A stretch of 64,000 bases of DNA from UKL13-2 sp036394575. Its GTDB lineage: Bacteria; Pseudomonadota; Gammaproteobacteria; Burkholderiales; Usitatibacteraceae. The position numbers and the translations under genes are program-made. Below are positions 37,456 to 46,143 of this stretch, piece after piece; the first letter of the stretch is position 1, and the number at the start of each line of letters is the position of its first letter. The notes beneath the pieces were generated by a model. It worked only from the letters and a program-made list of their open reading frames with translations, searched no databases and was not told where the DNA came from. The stretch lies in the NCBI GenBank assembly GCA_036394575.1, contig DASWEY010000022.1:1-64000 (forward strand), given 5' to 3'.

Positions 37456-38820
37456 TTAACCCGCGACCAGGCGATGAATATCGTTATAAAAAGCGAAGGC
37501 CGTCAGACCCAGCAGCAGTGTCAGGCCGACTTGCTGGCCGATTTCCATCACGCGCTCGGACACCGGGCTGCCCGTGAGAAGCTCGGCCATATAATACATC
37601 AACTGCCCTCCGTCCAAGACTGGGATTGGCAGCAAATTGAGCACTCCCAGACTGATGCTGATCAGCGCCAGAAAGCCCAGATAAGGTATCCAGCCCAGTT
37701 GCGCGGATTGACCCGCGTAATCGGCGATCGACAGCGGGCCGGACAGGTTCTTCCAGGAAATATCGCCGCTGATCATGCGGCCCATCATCTTTACGCTGAA
37801 AACCGACATTTCCAGGACCTTGCTGAAACTTTGCCCAATGGCGTCAAGCGGCCCATAGCGGACGATGGTATTAAGCCTGTCCGCGAGGAGGCGGTCCACG
37901 CGGGGACGAATGCCAATCCCCCAGAAGGTGCGCCCGCCTTCAGTCATGGACTCGGGGGTAACCGACAATGCGATCTCGGCGCCGTCGCGTTGCACCCGCA
38001 GGGGAAATGAGTTGCCGGGATGCGCCTTGATCAGCGCGACCAGTTCTTCCCAGCGCGAGATTGGCTTGTCCCCGCCGGCGACGATGCGATCTCCCGGCCG
38101 CAGACCGGCTTTTGCCGCGGCCCCATTCGGGGTGACCACATCCAGCACCGGCTCAATTTTCAGCCGATAAGATGCCATCCCCAACTTGCCCAGAAAATCC
38201 TTGTCGAGGTCCGCCTTGTCGATCCGCGCCATGGACAGATGCTTGATACTGCGATGACCCGTGGCTTCCTCGACCTCGATATCGACCGTTTCGTGCCTGA
38301 CGGCCGCTTCCAGCAGGGCCAGGCGGGCATCGCCCCAGGTTTGCACTTCGCGCCCGTCAACTTGGGTAATCAGGTCGAACTCGGCAAAGCCGGCATTGGC
38401 GGCAACACTGGCCGGCGCGGGCTGGGCCAGATAGGGCTTGGTGCCGGGCACCCCGCTGATGAACAGCACCCAATAGAAAGCGATAGCCAGCACAAAATTG
38501 GCGAGCGGTCCCGCCGCGACGATGAAGATACGCTGCCACACCGATTTGCGGTTGAAGGCGCGCGGGCCATCGTCCGGCCCGGCACTGCCATCGCGCTCAT
38601 CGGCCATGCGCACATAGCCGCCTAGCGGCAGCGCCGCGATCACCCATTCGGTCTGGTCGGGCCCGACACGCTTCAGATACAAAGGCCGGCCGAAGCCAAT
38701 CGAGAAACGCAGGATGCGCACGTCGCAGAGTCGCGCCGCCCAGTAATGGCCCAATTCATGAAAGGTGACCAGGACGCCGATGGCAAGCAGGAATGCGGCA
38801 ATGGTGATGAGTAGGGACAT
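37456..38820 (-). CDS. rseP: RseP site-2 metalloprotease
   Basis: A 454-residue inner-membrane zinc protease that cleaves anti-sigma factor RseA and leftover signal peptides. The zinc motif HELGH is at residues 21-25 and the second metal motif in LLPIPVLDGG near 400. Two PDZ domains lie between about 125 and 310 (GFAEFDLITQVDGREV; LRPGDRIVAGGDKPI). Four helices are visible. The start ATG overlaps a perfect palindrome (38820-38835). Immediately after dxr, in the conserved dxr-rseP-bamA order. Confidence 0.96.
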   Translation of the reverse strand: MSLLITIAAFLLAIGVLVTFHELGHYWAARLCDVRILRFSIGFGRPLYLKRVGPDQTEWVIAALPLGGYVRMADERDGSAGPDDGPRAFNRKSVWQRIFIVAAGPLANFVLAIAFYWVLFISGVPGTKPYLAQPAPASVAANAGFAEFDLITQVDGREVQTWGDARLALLEAAVRHETVDIEVEEATGHRSIKHLSMARIDKADLDKDFLGKLGMASYRLKIEPVLDVVTPNGAAAKAGLRPGDRIVAGGDKPISRWEELVALIKAHPGNSFPLRVQRDGAEIALSVTPESMTEGGRTFWGIGIRPRVDRLLADRLNTIVRYGPLDAIGQSFSKVLEMSVFSVKMMGRMISGDISWKNLSGPLSIADYAGQSAQLGWIPYLGFLALISISLGVLNLLPIPVLDGGQLMYYMAELLTGSPVSERVMEIGQQVGLTLLLGLTAFAFYNDIHRLVAG

Positions 38821-38835
38821 GTAAACCTGTTTACA
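38820..38835. promoter_or_regulatory. Palindrome TGTAAACCTGTTTACA at the rseP start
   Basis: A perfect 7-2-7 inverted repeat lies between dxr and rseP. Read on the minus strand it includes the AGG that serves as ribosome binding site and ends on the first bases of the rseP ATG. It could be an operator or an RNA hairpin limiting rseP translation; it may also be chance. Confidence 0.35.
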
Positions 38836-38858
38836 AATCGGGCCCGTTGGAGTGCGGG

Positions 38859-40061
38859 TTAGAGTTCGGATCGGGCATTGCGTTCCGCAATCAGCGCGCG
38901 CGCGCCGCGGCGGCCGAATTCGTCGGCGGCGAAAATGTCGTCCAGCGAAACGGCTTCGCTGATTGCGGCGCGCGACAGCACGTCATCGATCACGGTGGGA
39001 ATTCCCAGGAAATCCAGCTCCTGCGCAAGGAACGCGGCCACCGCGACTTCATTGGCGGCGTTCAGGACCGCGGGCGCGGTGCCGCCGCGCCTGAGGGCGT
39101 CATAGGCCAGTTGCACGCAGGGGAAACGCGCACGGTCCAGCGTCTCGAACTCGAGCTTGCCGGCACGCGCCAGGTCGAGCGCGGAGACGCCGGCCTCGAT
39201 GCGCTCGGGAAAGCCGAGGCCGTAGGCAATCGGCGTGCGCATATCCGGGTTGCCCAGCTGCGCGATCACCGAGCCATCCAGATATTCCACCATCGAGTGG
39301 ATGATGCTCTGCGGGTGGATCAGGACATCGATCTGCGCGGGCGCCGCATCGAACAGCCAGCGCGCCTCGATTACTTCCAGCCCCTTGTTCATCATCGTCG
39401 CCGAATCCACCGAAATCTTGCGTCCCATCACCCAGTTGGGGTGGGCGCAGGCTTCATCGGGCGTGATGCGGGCAAGCGTGGAAAGCGGCCGGGTGCGGAA
39501 CGGGCCGCCCGAGGCGGTCAGCACGATGCGCCGCACACCCACCGCTGACAAACCGCTGGCGAAGCCGCGCGGCAGGCTCTGAAACACCGCATTGTGTTCG
39601 CTGTCGATCGGCAGCAAAGCGCCGCCGGTTTTTTGTCCTTCGTGCGCGGCGTCCATGAACAGCTGCCCGGCCATCACCAGCGCTTCCTTGTTGGCCAGCA
39701 GCACGGTCTTGCCGGCGCGGGCCGCAGCCAGCGAAGCGCGCAGGCCGGCCGCGCCGACGATCGCCGCCATCACGGTCTGCGTCTGCGGATGCGCGGCAAT
39801 GGTCTCCAGCGATTCGGCGCCGGCCATCACCTCGGTGCTCACACCCAGCACGCCGAGCCGCGCGCGCAATTGCTCGGCGCGGGCAGCATCGGGAATGACG
39901 GCGTATCGCGGCGTGAATTTCCGGCACTGCTGCGCCAGCTCCTCGATGCGCGAGGCGGCGGACAGGGCAAACACGCGAAAACGGTCCGGGTGGCGCGCGA
40001 TCACATCGAGTGTGCTCACGCCGATCGAACCGGTGGAGCCGAGAATGGTGACGTTTTTCAT
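38859..40061 (-). CDS. dxr: 1-deoxy-D-xylulose-5-phosphate reductoisomerase
   Basis: A 400-residue NADPH enzyme for the committed step of the MEP isoprenoid pathway, making MEP. N-terminal cofactor motif ILGSTGSIGVSTLDVI. Catalytic and metal residues lie in LLPIDSEHNAVFQ, SASGG-like TASGGPFRTR and KISVDSATMMNKGLEVIEA (partly quoted). C-terminal helical domain contains VLNAANEVAVAAFL. ATG 40061 starts at the cofactor motif; it overlaps cdsA by four bases (ATGA). Supplies precursor for undecaprenyl diphosphate made by the nearby uppS. Confidence 0.96.
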   Translation of the reverse strand: MKNVTILGSTGSIGVSTLDVIARHPDRFRVFALSAASRIEELAQQCRKFTPRYAVIPDAARAEQLRARLGVLGVSTEVMAGAESLETIAAHPQTQTVMAAIVGAAGLRASLAAARAGKTVLLANKEALVMAGQLFMDAAHEGQKTGGALLPIDSEHNAVFQSLPRGFASGLSAVGVRRIVLTASGGPFRTRPLSTLARITPDEACAHPNWVMGRKISVDSATMMNKGLEVIEARWLFDAAPAQIDVLIHPQSIIHSMVEYLDGSVIAQLGNPDMRTPIAYGLGFPERIEAGVSALDLARAGKLEFETLDRARFPCVQLAYDALRRGGTAPAVLNAANEVAVAAFLAQELDFLGIPTVIDDVLSRAAISEAVSLDDIFAADEFGRRGARALIAERNARSEL

Positions 40062-40903
40062 GAATGGGCCAGCAGCATGATATAGAGTCCCGCGATCGGC
40101 AATGCCGAGGTCAGGGCGTCGATGCGGTCCAGAACGCCGCCATGGCCGGGCAGCAGCGACGATGAATCCTTCAAGCCGGCACCGCGCTTCATCCACGATT
40201 CGAACAGATCGCCCAGCACCGAGATCGCGGCCAGCAGGAGGAACAGCAGCAGCAGCCATAGACCCTGCGCATGCAGCACGCTTGCCCAATTGGCGCCCGG
40301 CGCCGTTTGGGTCAGCGCCTGCCAGACAAAGAAATATGCGCTCACGCCAATGAGTCCGCCCAGCGCACCTTCAACGGTTTTGCCGGGACTGATCGACGGC
40401 GCGAGCCTGGTCCGGCCAAGGGCTTTGCCGACAAAATAGGCGGCGATGTCGGCGACCCAGACGATGGCAGCAAAACTCAGCAGCAGCCATGGATTGGCAT
40501 CGCGCAGCGTCAGCAGCGCGAACCAGGTCGGGAAGATCACGACCCAGCCGACCGCGGCGCCGAGCGCCGTCGAACGCGGATGCCAGTTTTTTGCCAGCCA
40601 CAGCGGCGCGGCAAGCAGCCAGAACGCCGCGGCAGCGACAAATGCAGCGACGGCCAGCGCGTCGAAGCGCACCGGGAATATCCGCAGATAGGCGGCCAGA
40701 ATCAGCGCGGCGATCAGCCCGGACAGGAGCAGAAAGACCAGCTTGGCGCGCGGCGTCATTTGGCACAGGCGGCTCCATTCCCAGCAGCCGGCCAGCACAA
40801 TGCCCAGCGTGAACAGGGCCCAGGCCCAGGCGGGAAAAGCGAACAGGGCAAGCAGCACGACCGGCAGCATCAGCAGCGCCGTGATAATCCGCGTTTTGAG
40901 CAT
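40058..40903 (-). CDS. cdsA: Phosphatidate cytidylyltransferase
   Basis: A 281-residue inner-membrane enzyme making CDP-diacylglycerol from phosphatidate and CTP. Eight or so hydrophobic helices. The CDP-DAG synthase signature lies near the C-terminus (SVLGDLFESWMKRGAGLKDS, LLPGHGGVLDRID). ATG 40903 (MLKTRIITAL) is the family-typical start; the longer frame runs into uppS and was rejected. 14 bases after uppS. Confidence 0.96.
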   Translation of the reverse strand: MLKTRIITALLMLPVVLLALFAFPAWAWALFTLGIVLAGCWEWSRLCQMTPRAKLVFLLLSGLIAALILAAYLRIFPVRFDALAVAAFVAAAAFWLLAAPLWLAKNWHPRSTALGAAVGWVVIFPTWFALLTLRDANPWLLLSFAAIVWVADIAAYFVGKALGRTRLAPSISPGKTVEGALGGLIGVSAYFFVWQALTQTAPGANWASVLHAQGLWLLLLFLLLAAISVLGDLFESWMKRGAGLKDSSSLLPGHGGVLDRIDALTSALPIAGLYIMLLAHS

Positions 40904-40917
40904 GCGCGGGTGATCGC

Positions 40918-41778
40918 TCAGGCAGCGGGAATGTCGGCTGCGCGCATCGGGGGATTCGCGGCATGCAGCTGTTCGCTGGTGCGGCCGAAGCGGCGTTCGC
41001 GATCGCGGTAAGACTCGATGGCCTTGAGCAGGCTGGCGCGATTGAAATCGGGCCACAGTTCGGGGGTGAAGTAGAACTCGGTATAGGCGAGCTGCCACAG
41101 CAGGAAATTGCTGATGCGTTCTTCGCCGCCGGTGCGGATGAAAAGATCCGGTTCGGGCGCGTAGCTCATCGACAGATGCTGTGCCAGGTCGGCCTCGGAC
41201 AATTCGGTAAACTCCAGCATTGGCGCGGCTTCCGGAGCATTTTTGCCCTGCGAGGCACGCCAACGCTGGAGTTTGGCTTCCTGCGCCTTCGCTGCGGCCT
41301 TGTTCACTGCCTGCAGAATGTCCCAGCGTCCGCCATAGTTGGCGGCGATCGTCAGGGTCAGCTTGGGATTGTCGCGCGTCAGTTCTTCGGCCTTGGCGAT
41401 CATCTCGCGGATGCGCGCGTCGAAGGGCGACAAATCGCCGACCACGCGGAAGCGAATCCCGTTCTCGTGCAGCTTGCTCACTTCATTTTCAAGCGCACGC
41501 AGGAACAGCTGCATCAGCACCGACACCTCGTCGGCCGGGCGCCGCCAGTTCTCGCTGGAAAAGGCAAACAGCGTCAAATAGTCGACCCCGAACTCGCCGC
41601 AGGCCTTGACGGTTTCGCGCACCGCCTCGACGCCGCGTTTATGCCCGGCCACCCGCGGCAGAAAACGGTTGCGCGCCCAGCGGCCGTTGCCGTCCATGAT
41701 GATGCAGACATGACGCGGCACCGCACCTACGGCGGGAATCGTTGCGGTCGAACTGGGATGATTGGTGGAATCGGACAT
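40918..41778 (-). CDS. uppS: Undecaprenyl diphosphate synthase with an in-frame repeat insertion
   Basis: A 286-residue cis-prenyltransferase making the C55 lipid carrier for peptidoglycan and LPS. Motifs: IIMDGNGRWA (catalytic D29), FAFSSENWRRP, NYGGRWDI and DLFIRTGGEERISNFLLWQLAYTE (partly quoted), WPDF. It is about 30 residues longer than E. coli UppS (253). Residues 169-190 are encoded exactly by a copy of the dispersed 66-nt palindromic element (41209-41274), between the AANYGGRWDI helix and the SEADLAQHLSM segment, where relatives have only a short loop. All catalytic residues are intact and the gene sits in its usual operon, so the protein is probably functional. Confidence 0.96.
   Translation of the reverse strand: MSDSTNHPSSTATIPAVGAVPRHVCIIMDGNGRWARNRFLPRVAGHKRGVEAVRETVKACGEFGVDYLTLFAFSSENWRRPADEVSVLMQLFLRALENEVSKLHENGIRFRVVGDLSPFDARIREMIAKAEELTRDNPKLTLTIAANYGGRWDILQAVNKAAAKAQEAKLQRWRASQGKNAPEAAPMLEFTELSEADLAQHLSMSYAPEPDLFIRTGGEERISNFLLWQLAYTEFYFTPELWPDFNRASLLKAIESYRDRERRFGRTSEQLHAANPPMRAADIPAA
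41209..41274 (+). repeat. 66-nt palindromic element, copy E, inside uppS
   Basis: Terminal inverted repeats AAACTCCAGCATTGGCG and CGCCAACGCTGGAGTTT match at 16 of 17 positions. The first 20 bases are identical to copy F at 50626. It is 66 bases long and starts and ends on codon boundaries of uppS, adding 22 residues (from K-L-Q to L-E-F) without a stop or frameshift. Confidence 0.95.
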
Positions 41779-41801
41779 GCGTGTTTCGCCAGCGTTGCCG
41801 G

Positions 41802-42362
41802 TTATACCGACAGCAGCTCTTTTTCCTTTTCGGCGACCGATTTGTCGACTTCGGCGATAAAGCGATCGGTCAGTTTCTGGATATCGTCCTGGGCGCGCTT
41901 CTCTTCGTCCTCGGAAACGGTCTTCGCCTTCAGTGCATCCTTCAGGTGGTTATTGGCGTCGCGGCGGATATTGCGAATCGCCACCTTGGCGCTCTCGCCC
42001 TCGCTCTTGACCAGTTTGGCCATTTCCTTGCGGCGCTCCTCGGTCAGCGCCGGCATCGGCACGCGGATCATGTCGCCCATCGTCGAGGGGTTGAGGCCGA
42101 GGTCGGAGTCGCGAATCGCTTTTTCGATCACGCTGGCCATTTTCTTTTCCCAGGGCTGCACGGTGATGGTGCGCGCGTCCGACAGGGTCAGATTGGCGAC
42201 CTGGGCGATCGGCACCATCGAGCCGTAGTAATCGACCTGGATATGGTCGAGCAGGCCGGTATGCGCGCGGCCGGTGCGCACCTTGCCGAGATCGTTTTTC
42301 AACGTATCCAGCGATTTGCCCATTTTTTGCTCGGATTGTTTTTTAAGATCCGGGATATTCAT
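41802..42362 (-). CDS. frr: Ribosome recycling factor
   Basis: A 186-residue two-domain protein that, with EF-G, splits post-termination ribosomes. Conserved pieces: KMGKSLDTLKNDLGKVRTGRA (quoted to show the N-terminal helix), LDHIQVDYYGSMVPIAQVANLTL, WEKKMASVIEKAIRDSDLGLNP, RVPMPALTEERRKEM, and the C-terminal helix. Start ATG 42362, 48 bases after pyrH. Confidence 0.96.
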   Translation of the reverse strand: MNIPDLKKQSEQKMGKSLDTLKNDLGKVRTGRAHTGLLDHIQVDYYGSMVPIAQVANLTLSDARTITVQPWEKKMASVIEKAIRDSDLGLNPSTMGDMIRVPMPALTEERRKEMAKLVKSEGESAKVAIRNIRRDANNHLKDALKAKTVSEDEEKRAQDDIQKLTDRFIAEVDKSVAEKEKELLSV

Positions 42363-42410
42363 CTGCCTCGCTCCATTGAAATCGCCCGTGCGGCAGCATC
42401 AAGCGCGCAC

Positions 42411-43124
42411 TCAGGCATGCACCAGGGTGCCCTCGTCCTCGCCCATTACCACGCGTTTCAGCGCCCCCTGCTTGAAGATCGAGAACACATTGATCGGCAG
42501 TTTCTGGTCGCGGCACAGCGCGATCGCGGTGGCGTCCATCACTTTCAGATCCTTGATCATGGCTTCGTCAAAGGTAATCGTATGGTAACGCGTTGCGCTC
42601 TTGTCCGTTTTCGGATCGGCCGTATAGACGCCATCGACCTTGGTGGCTTTCAGAACGATCTCGGCTTCCATCTCGCGGCCGCGCAACGCGGCGGCGGTGT
42701 CGGTGGTGAAAAATGGATTGCCGGTGCCGGCCGCGAACACCACCACCTTGCCCTCCTCGAGGTAGCGCATGGTCTTGCCGCGGATATAGGGTTCGACGAC
42801 AGGCTCGATATTGATCGCCGATTGCACGCGCGGGATCAGGCCCACCTTGGCCAGCGCATCCTGCAGCGCCAGGGAATTGATCACCGTGGCGAGCATACCC
42901 ATGTAATCGGCGGTGGCGCGGTCCATGCCGGCCGCGCTCGAGGACACCCCGCGGAAAATATTGCCGCCGCCGATGACGATACCGATGGCCACCCCCATAT
43001 CGGCCACTTCCTTGATCTCAGCGACGATGCGCTCGATGGTCGGCCGGTTGATGCCGAACGCATCATCGCCCATCAGGGCCTCGCCGGAAAGTTTGAGCAG
43101 AATCCGTTGGTACTTGGGTGTCAT
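42411..43124 (-). CDS. pyrH: UMP kinase
   Basis: A 237-residue hexameric amino-acid-kinase-fold enzyme phosphorylating UMP to UDP. Motifs: RILLKLSGEALMG at the N-terminus, GIVIGGGNIFRG, GMLATVINSLALQDAL, FAAGTGNPFFTTDTAAALR. It feeds the CTP synthase encoded at 6.5 kb. Start ATG 43124, 137 bases after tsf. The gap contains nothing recognised. Confidence 0.96.
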   Translation of the reverse strand: MTPKYQRILLKLSGEALMGDDAFGINRPTIERIVAEIKEVADMGVAIGIVIGGGNIFRGVSSSAAGMDRATADYMGMLATVINSLALQDALAKVGLIPRVQSAINIEPVVEPYIRGKTMRYLEEGKVVVFAAGTGNPFFTTDTAAALRGREMEAEIVLKATKVDGVYTADPKTDKSATRYHTITFDEAMIKDLKVMDATAIALCRDQKLPINVFSIFKQGALKRVVMGEDEGTLVHA

Positions 43125-43261
43125 GGCTGACCCTCTCCTCGCGCTTTGGGGTTGAACTGTTCGCTACTGTCTGCCGATTGCACGCCACCATCCTGCCGCA
43201 CGATTGTGGCGTTTCGATGGCGCAGACCGTGTCCGCGCCATCCCGCTGCAAGCAACTCCGC

Positions 43262-44161
43262 CTAGGCGCCGGCCGCCGCTTTGGCGGCAGCGGCCGCCTC
43301 TGCCACTTCAGCGGCAAAGTCGGTCACCTTCTTCTCGATGCCCTCGCCCACCACGTACAGCGTGAAACTGTTGACGGTCGCGCCCTTGGCCTTCATCAAT
43401 TGCTCGATGGTTTGCTTGTCGTCCTTGACGAAGGGCTGGCCCATCAGCGCCACTTCCTTCATGAACTTGGCAACCGAACCTTCCACCATCTTGGCGACGA
43501 TTTCGGCAGGCTTGCCGGACTCGGCCGCTTTCTGACGGGCGATCTCGCGTTCTTTTTCAACCAGCGCCGCCGGCACATCCGAGGTCAGCAGGGCGACCGG
43601 CTTGGCGGCGGCGATATGCATCGCCACATCCTTGGCCAGGGTCACATCGCCTCCGCTGATGTCGACCAGGGTGCCGATCTTGGCGCCGCCGTGCAAATAG
43701 GACACCAGGCCGCCCTTGGCGGCCACGCGCACAAAGCGGCGGATCGACAGGTTTTCACCGATCTTGCCGATCAGCGCCTTGCGGGTTTCTTCGACACTGG
43801 TGCCATTGATGGTCAAGGCCGACAGCGCCCCGACATCGGCGGGATTCTGCGTGGCAACCAATTCGGCCAGCTTGTTCGACAGCGCCAGGAAATCGTCGTT
43901 CTTGGCGACGAAGTCGGTTTCGCAGTTCACTTCGACGATGGCGCCCAGCTTCTGGTCGCCGGAAATGTATACCGCCACCACGCCTTCGGCGGCGATGCGC
44001 GAGGCGGCCTTGTTGGCCTTGTTGCCCAGCTTGACGCGCAGGATCTCTTCCGCTTTTTCCAGATCGCCGGCTGCTTCGGTCAGCGCCTTTTTGCATTCCA
44101 TCATCGGCGCGTCGGTTTTCTCGCGCAGTTCCTTAACCATTCCAGCTGTGATTTCCGCCAT
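43262..44161 (-). CDS. tsf: Elongation factor Ts
   Basis: A 299-residue guanine-nucleotide exchange factor for EF-Tu. N-terminal UBA-like domain (ITAGMVKELREKTDAPMMECKKAL in part), core with NCETDFVAKNDDF contact motif, dimerisation helices and C-terminal EGIEKKVTDFAAEV. It ends in an alanine-rich tail (EAAAAAKAAAGA). Start ATG 44161. A terminator-like hairpin separates it from rpsB. Confidence 0.97.
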   Translation of the reverse strand: MAEITAGMVKELREKTDAPMMECKKALTEAAGDLEKAEEILRVKLGNKANKAASRIAAEGVVAVYISGDQKLGAIVEVNCETDFVAKNDDFLALSNKLAELVATQNPADVGALSALTINGTSVEETRKALIGKIGENLSIRRFVRVAAKGGLVSYLHGGAKIGTLVDISGGDVTLAKDVAMHIAAAKPVALLTSDVPAALVEKEREIARQKAAESGKPAEIVAKMVEGSVAKFMKEVALMGQPFVKDDKQTIEQLMKAKGATVNSFTLYVVGEGIEKKVTDFAAEVAEAAAAAKAAAGA

Positions 44162-44240
44162 GATCTTTTCCTATTTCAATTGCCGTGATTGCCGCTTGAT
44201 GCAGCCAATTGCAACCAGCCGGGCCGGTTGCGGAATCCAT

Positions 44241-44272
44241 GTTTAAAAAAAAGGGGCCGGAGCCCCTTTTTC
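44241..44272 (-). terminator. Terminator/attenuator between rpsB and tsf
   Basis: On the minus strand AAAAAGGGGCTCC pairs with GGCCCCTTTTTTTT (short stem of about 7 GC pairs flanked by A and T runs). It is 12 bases past the rpsB stop. As tsf and the rest of the operon follow, it is probably a partial terminator adjusting the S2 to EF-Ts ratio. Confidence 0.85.
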
Positions 44273-44283
44273 CGTTTGCTGCT

Positions 44284-45027
44284 TTATTTCGCGTCGTCTT
44301 CGGTGACTTCGACGAGCTCTTCACCCGGCGCCACCATTTCGGCGATCACCGCGTTCTTGCCTTCGAGGATCGCATCGGCCACGCCACGCGCGTAGAGGCG
44401 GATGGCGCGGGTCGAATCGTCGTTGCCCGGAATGATGTAGTCCACACCGTCCATCGAGTTGTTGGTATCGACGATACCGATGATCGGCACGCCCAGTTTC
44501 TTGGCTTCGGTCACGGCAATCTTGTGGTAGCCGACGTCGATGACGAAAATCGCATCGGGCACGCCGCCCATGTCCTTGATGCCGCCCATCGAACGCTGGA
44601 GTTTCTCCAGTTCGCGGGAGTACATCAGGGCTTCTTTCTTGCTCAGCTTTTCCAGCGAGCCGTCTTCCACCATCGCTTCGAGGTCCTTGAGGCGCTTGAT
44701 CGAGCCCTTGACCGTCTTGTAGTTGGTGAGCATGCCGCCCAGCCAGCGGAAGTCGACATAGGGCATGCCGGCGCGTTGCGCTTCTTCCATGATGATTTCG
44801 CGGGCCTGGCGCTTGGTGCCGACGAACAGGATGGTGCCCTTGTTCGAGGCCAGCTGGCGCACAAACTTGAGTGCGTCCTGGTACATCGGGAGCGACTTCT
44901 CAAGGTTGATGATGTGAATTTTGTTGCGGGCACCGAAGATGTACGGGGCCATTTTCGGGTTCCAGAAGCGGGTTTGGTGGCCGAAGTGGACACCGGCTTC
45001 CAGCATTTGACGCATGGTGACTGACAT
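44284..45027 (-). CDS. rpsB: 30S ribosomal protein S2
   Basis: A 247-residue ribosomal protein: N-terminal SVTMRQMLEAGVHFGHQTRFWNPKM in part, IHIINLEKSL, PYVDFRWLGGMLTN, and the C-terminal GIVDTNNSMDGVDYIIPGNDDSTRA region. It has a short acidic tail (EELVEVTEDDAK). ATG 45027 is the family start; the longer frame upstream has no similarity. First gene of the long envelope/translation operon, with a promoter about 130 bases upstream. Confidence 0.97.
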   Translation of the reverse strand: MSVTMRQMLEAGVHFGHQTRFWNPKMAPYIFGARNKIHIINLEKSLPMYQDALKFVRQLASNKGTILFVGTKRQAREIIMEEAQRAGMPYVDFRWLGGMLTNYKTVKGSIKRLKDLEAMVEDGSLEKLSKKEALMYSRELEKLQRSMGGIKDMGGVPDAIFVIDVGYHKIAVTEAKKLGVPIIGIVDTNNSMDGVDYIIPGNDDSTRAIRLYARGVADAILEGKNAVIAEMVAPGEELVEVTEDDAK

Positions 45028-45160
45028 GAATAACTCCAGAGTTAAGGTTTGCCTCCCCCTGCGGACTACCCGATAAACCGGATAGACCTTAACGGTGCAG
45101 GGGTGCGAATTTGCCGCGTTTGTGTCAACAGCGAGACCATCCCGATGCAGACAGCCCGTG

Positions 45161-45190
45161 ATTATACTGGCAAAAGTCGGCAAAAATCAA
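45161..45190 (-). promoter_or_regulatory. Sigma70-type promoter of rpsB
   Basis: On the minus strand TTGATT (45190-45185), an 18-base spacer, and a perfect TATAAT (45166-45161). It points at rpsB and leaves a 5' untranslated region of about 125 bases. The tandem TTTGAT units upstream make the exact -35 slightly uncertain. Confidence 0.7.
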
Positions 45191-45298
45191 ATCAAATCAA
45201 ACTCTTCCCCATCGGCCATTCGCCGGGGACTTGAAGCCGGCCGGGTCGCGCAAATCTCTCTTGTTATACTGTGCCCTTCCACGGTTTCGGGGTTTCCT

Positions 45299-46096
45299 GT
45301 GTCGGTTTCCATCAAAAATAGCGAAGATATCGCCAAAATGCGCATCGCCGGCCGCCTGGCCTCCGAAGTGCTCGATTACATCACGCCCTTCGTCAAGCCC
45401 GGCGTGACCACGGGCAAGCTGGACCAGCTGTGCCACGATTACATCGTCGACGTGCAGCAGGCAATCCCGGCGCCGCTGAACTATGCCCCGCCCGGCCACA
45501 AGCCCTATCCGAAGTCGGTCTGCACCTCGGTGAATCATCAGGTCTGCCACGGCATCCCGGGCGAAAAGGTGCTGAAGCACGGCGATGTGCTCAATATTGA
45601 CGTCACTGTCATCAAGGACGGCTATCACGGCGACACCAGCCGCATGTTCTACATCGGCGATCCTTCCATCCAGGCCAGGCGCCTCGGCGATATCACTTAT
45701 GAGGCGATGTGGCGCGGCATCCGCAAGGTCAAGCCGGGCGCCACCCTCGGCGATATCGGCTATGCCATCCAATCGTTTGCCGAGGGCAATGGCTACAGCG
45801 TGGTGCGCGAATTCTGCGGCCACGGCATCGGCAAGAAATTCCATGAAGAGCCGCAGATCCTGCACTACGGCAAGCCCGGCACCGGCATGGCGCTGAAGAC
45901 CGGCATGATCTTCACCGTCGAGCCGATGATCAACGCCGGGCGCAAGGATATCCGCATGCTCGGCGACGGCTGGACCGTGGTCACGGCCGATCACAGCCTG
46001 TCGGCGCAGTGGGAACACACCGTGCTGGTGACCGATGACGGCTTCGATGTACTGACCGTATCTGCGGGCACGCCGCCACCGGCGCCGATCAACTAG
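45299..46096 (+). CDS. map: Methionine aminopeptidase
   Basis: A 265-residue type I enzyme that removes the N-terminal methionine. Metal ligands are visible: the two aspartates in VLNIDVTVIKDGYHGDTSRMF, histidine in CGHGIGKKFHEEP, and glutamates in FTVEPMIN and QWEHTV. Start is GTG 45299 (V-S-V-S-I-K), because no in-frame ATG precedes the conserved EDIAKMRIAGRLA and GGGG lies upstream. It is divergent from rpsB, the common arrangement. A TATACT box at about 45265 is a candidate -10. Works with peptide deformylase (def, 49.2 kb). Confidence 0.95.
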   Translation: MSVSIKNSEDIAKMRIAGRLASEVLDYITPFVKPGVTTGKLDQLCHDYIVDVQQAIPAPLNYAPPGHKPYPKSVCTSVNHQVCHGIPGEKVLKHGDVLNIDVTVIKDGYHGDTSRMFYIGDPSIQARRLGDITYEAMWRGIRKVKPGATLGDIGYAIQSFAEGNGYSVVREFCGHGIGKKFHEEPQILHYGKPGTGMALKTGMIFTVEPMINAGRKDIRMLGDGWTVVTADHSLSAQWEHTVLVTDDGFDVLTVSAGTPPPAPIN

Positions 46097-46143
46097 TCGG
46101 CGCGTTGCGCGGCATAACCAGGGCGAATTCAGGACGAATGCGA

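Noticed and set aside
41209..41274. Explaining the extra UppS residues as normal family variation
   Set aside because: The segment is base-for-base a member of the repeat family found six more times outside genes, with ends exactly on the element borders.
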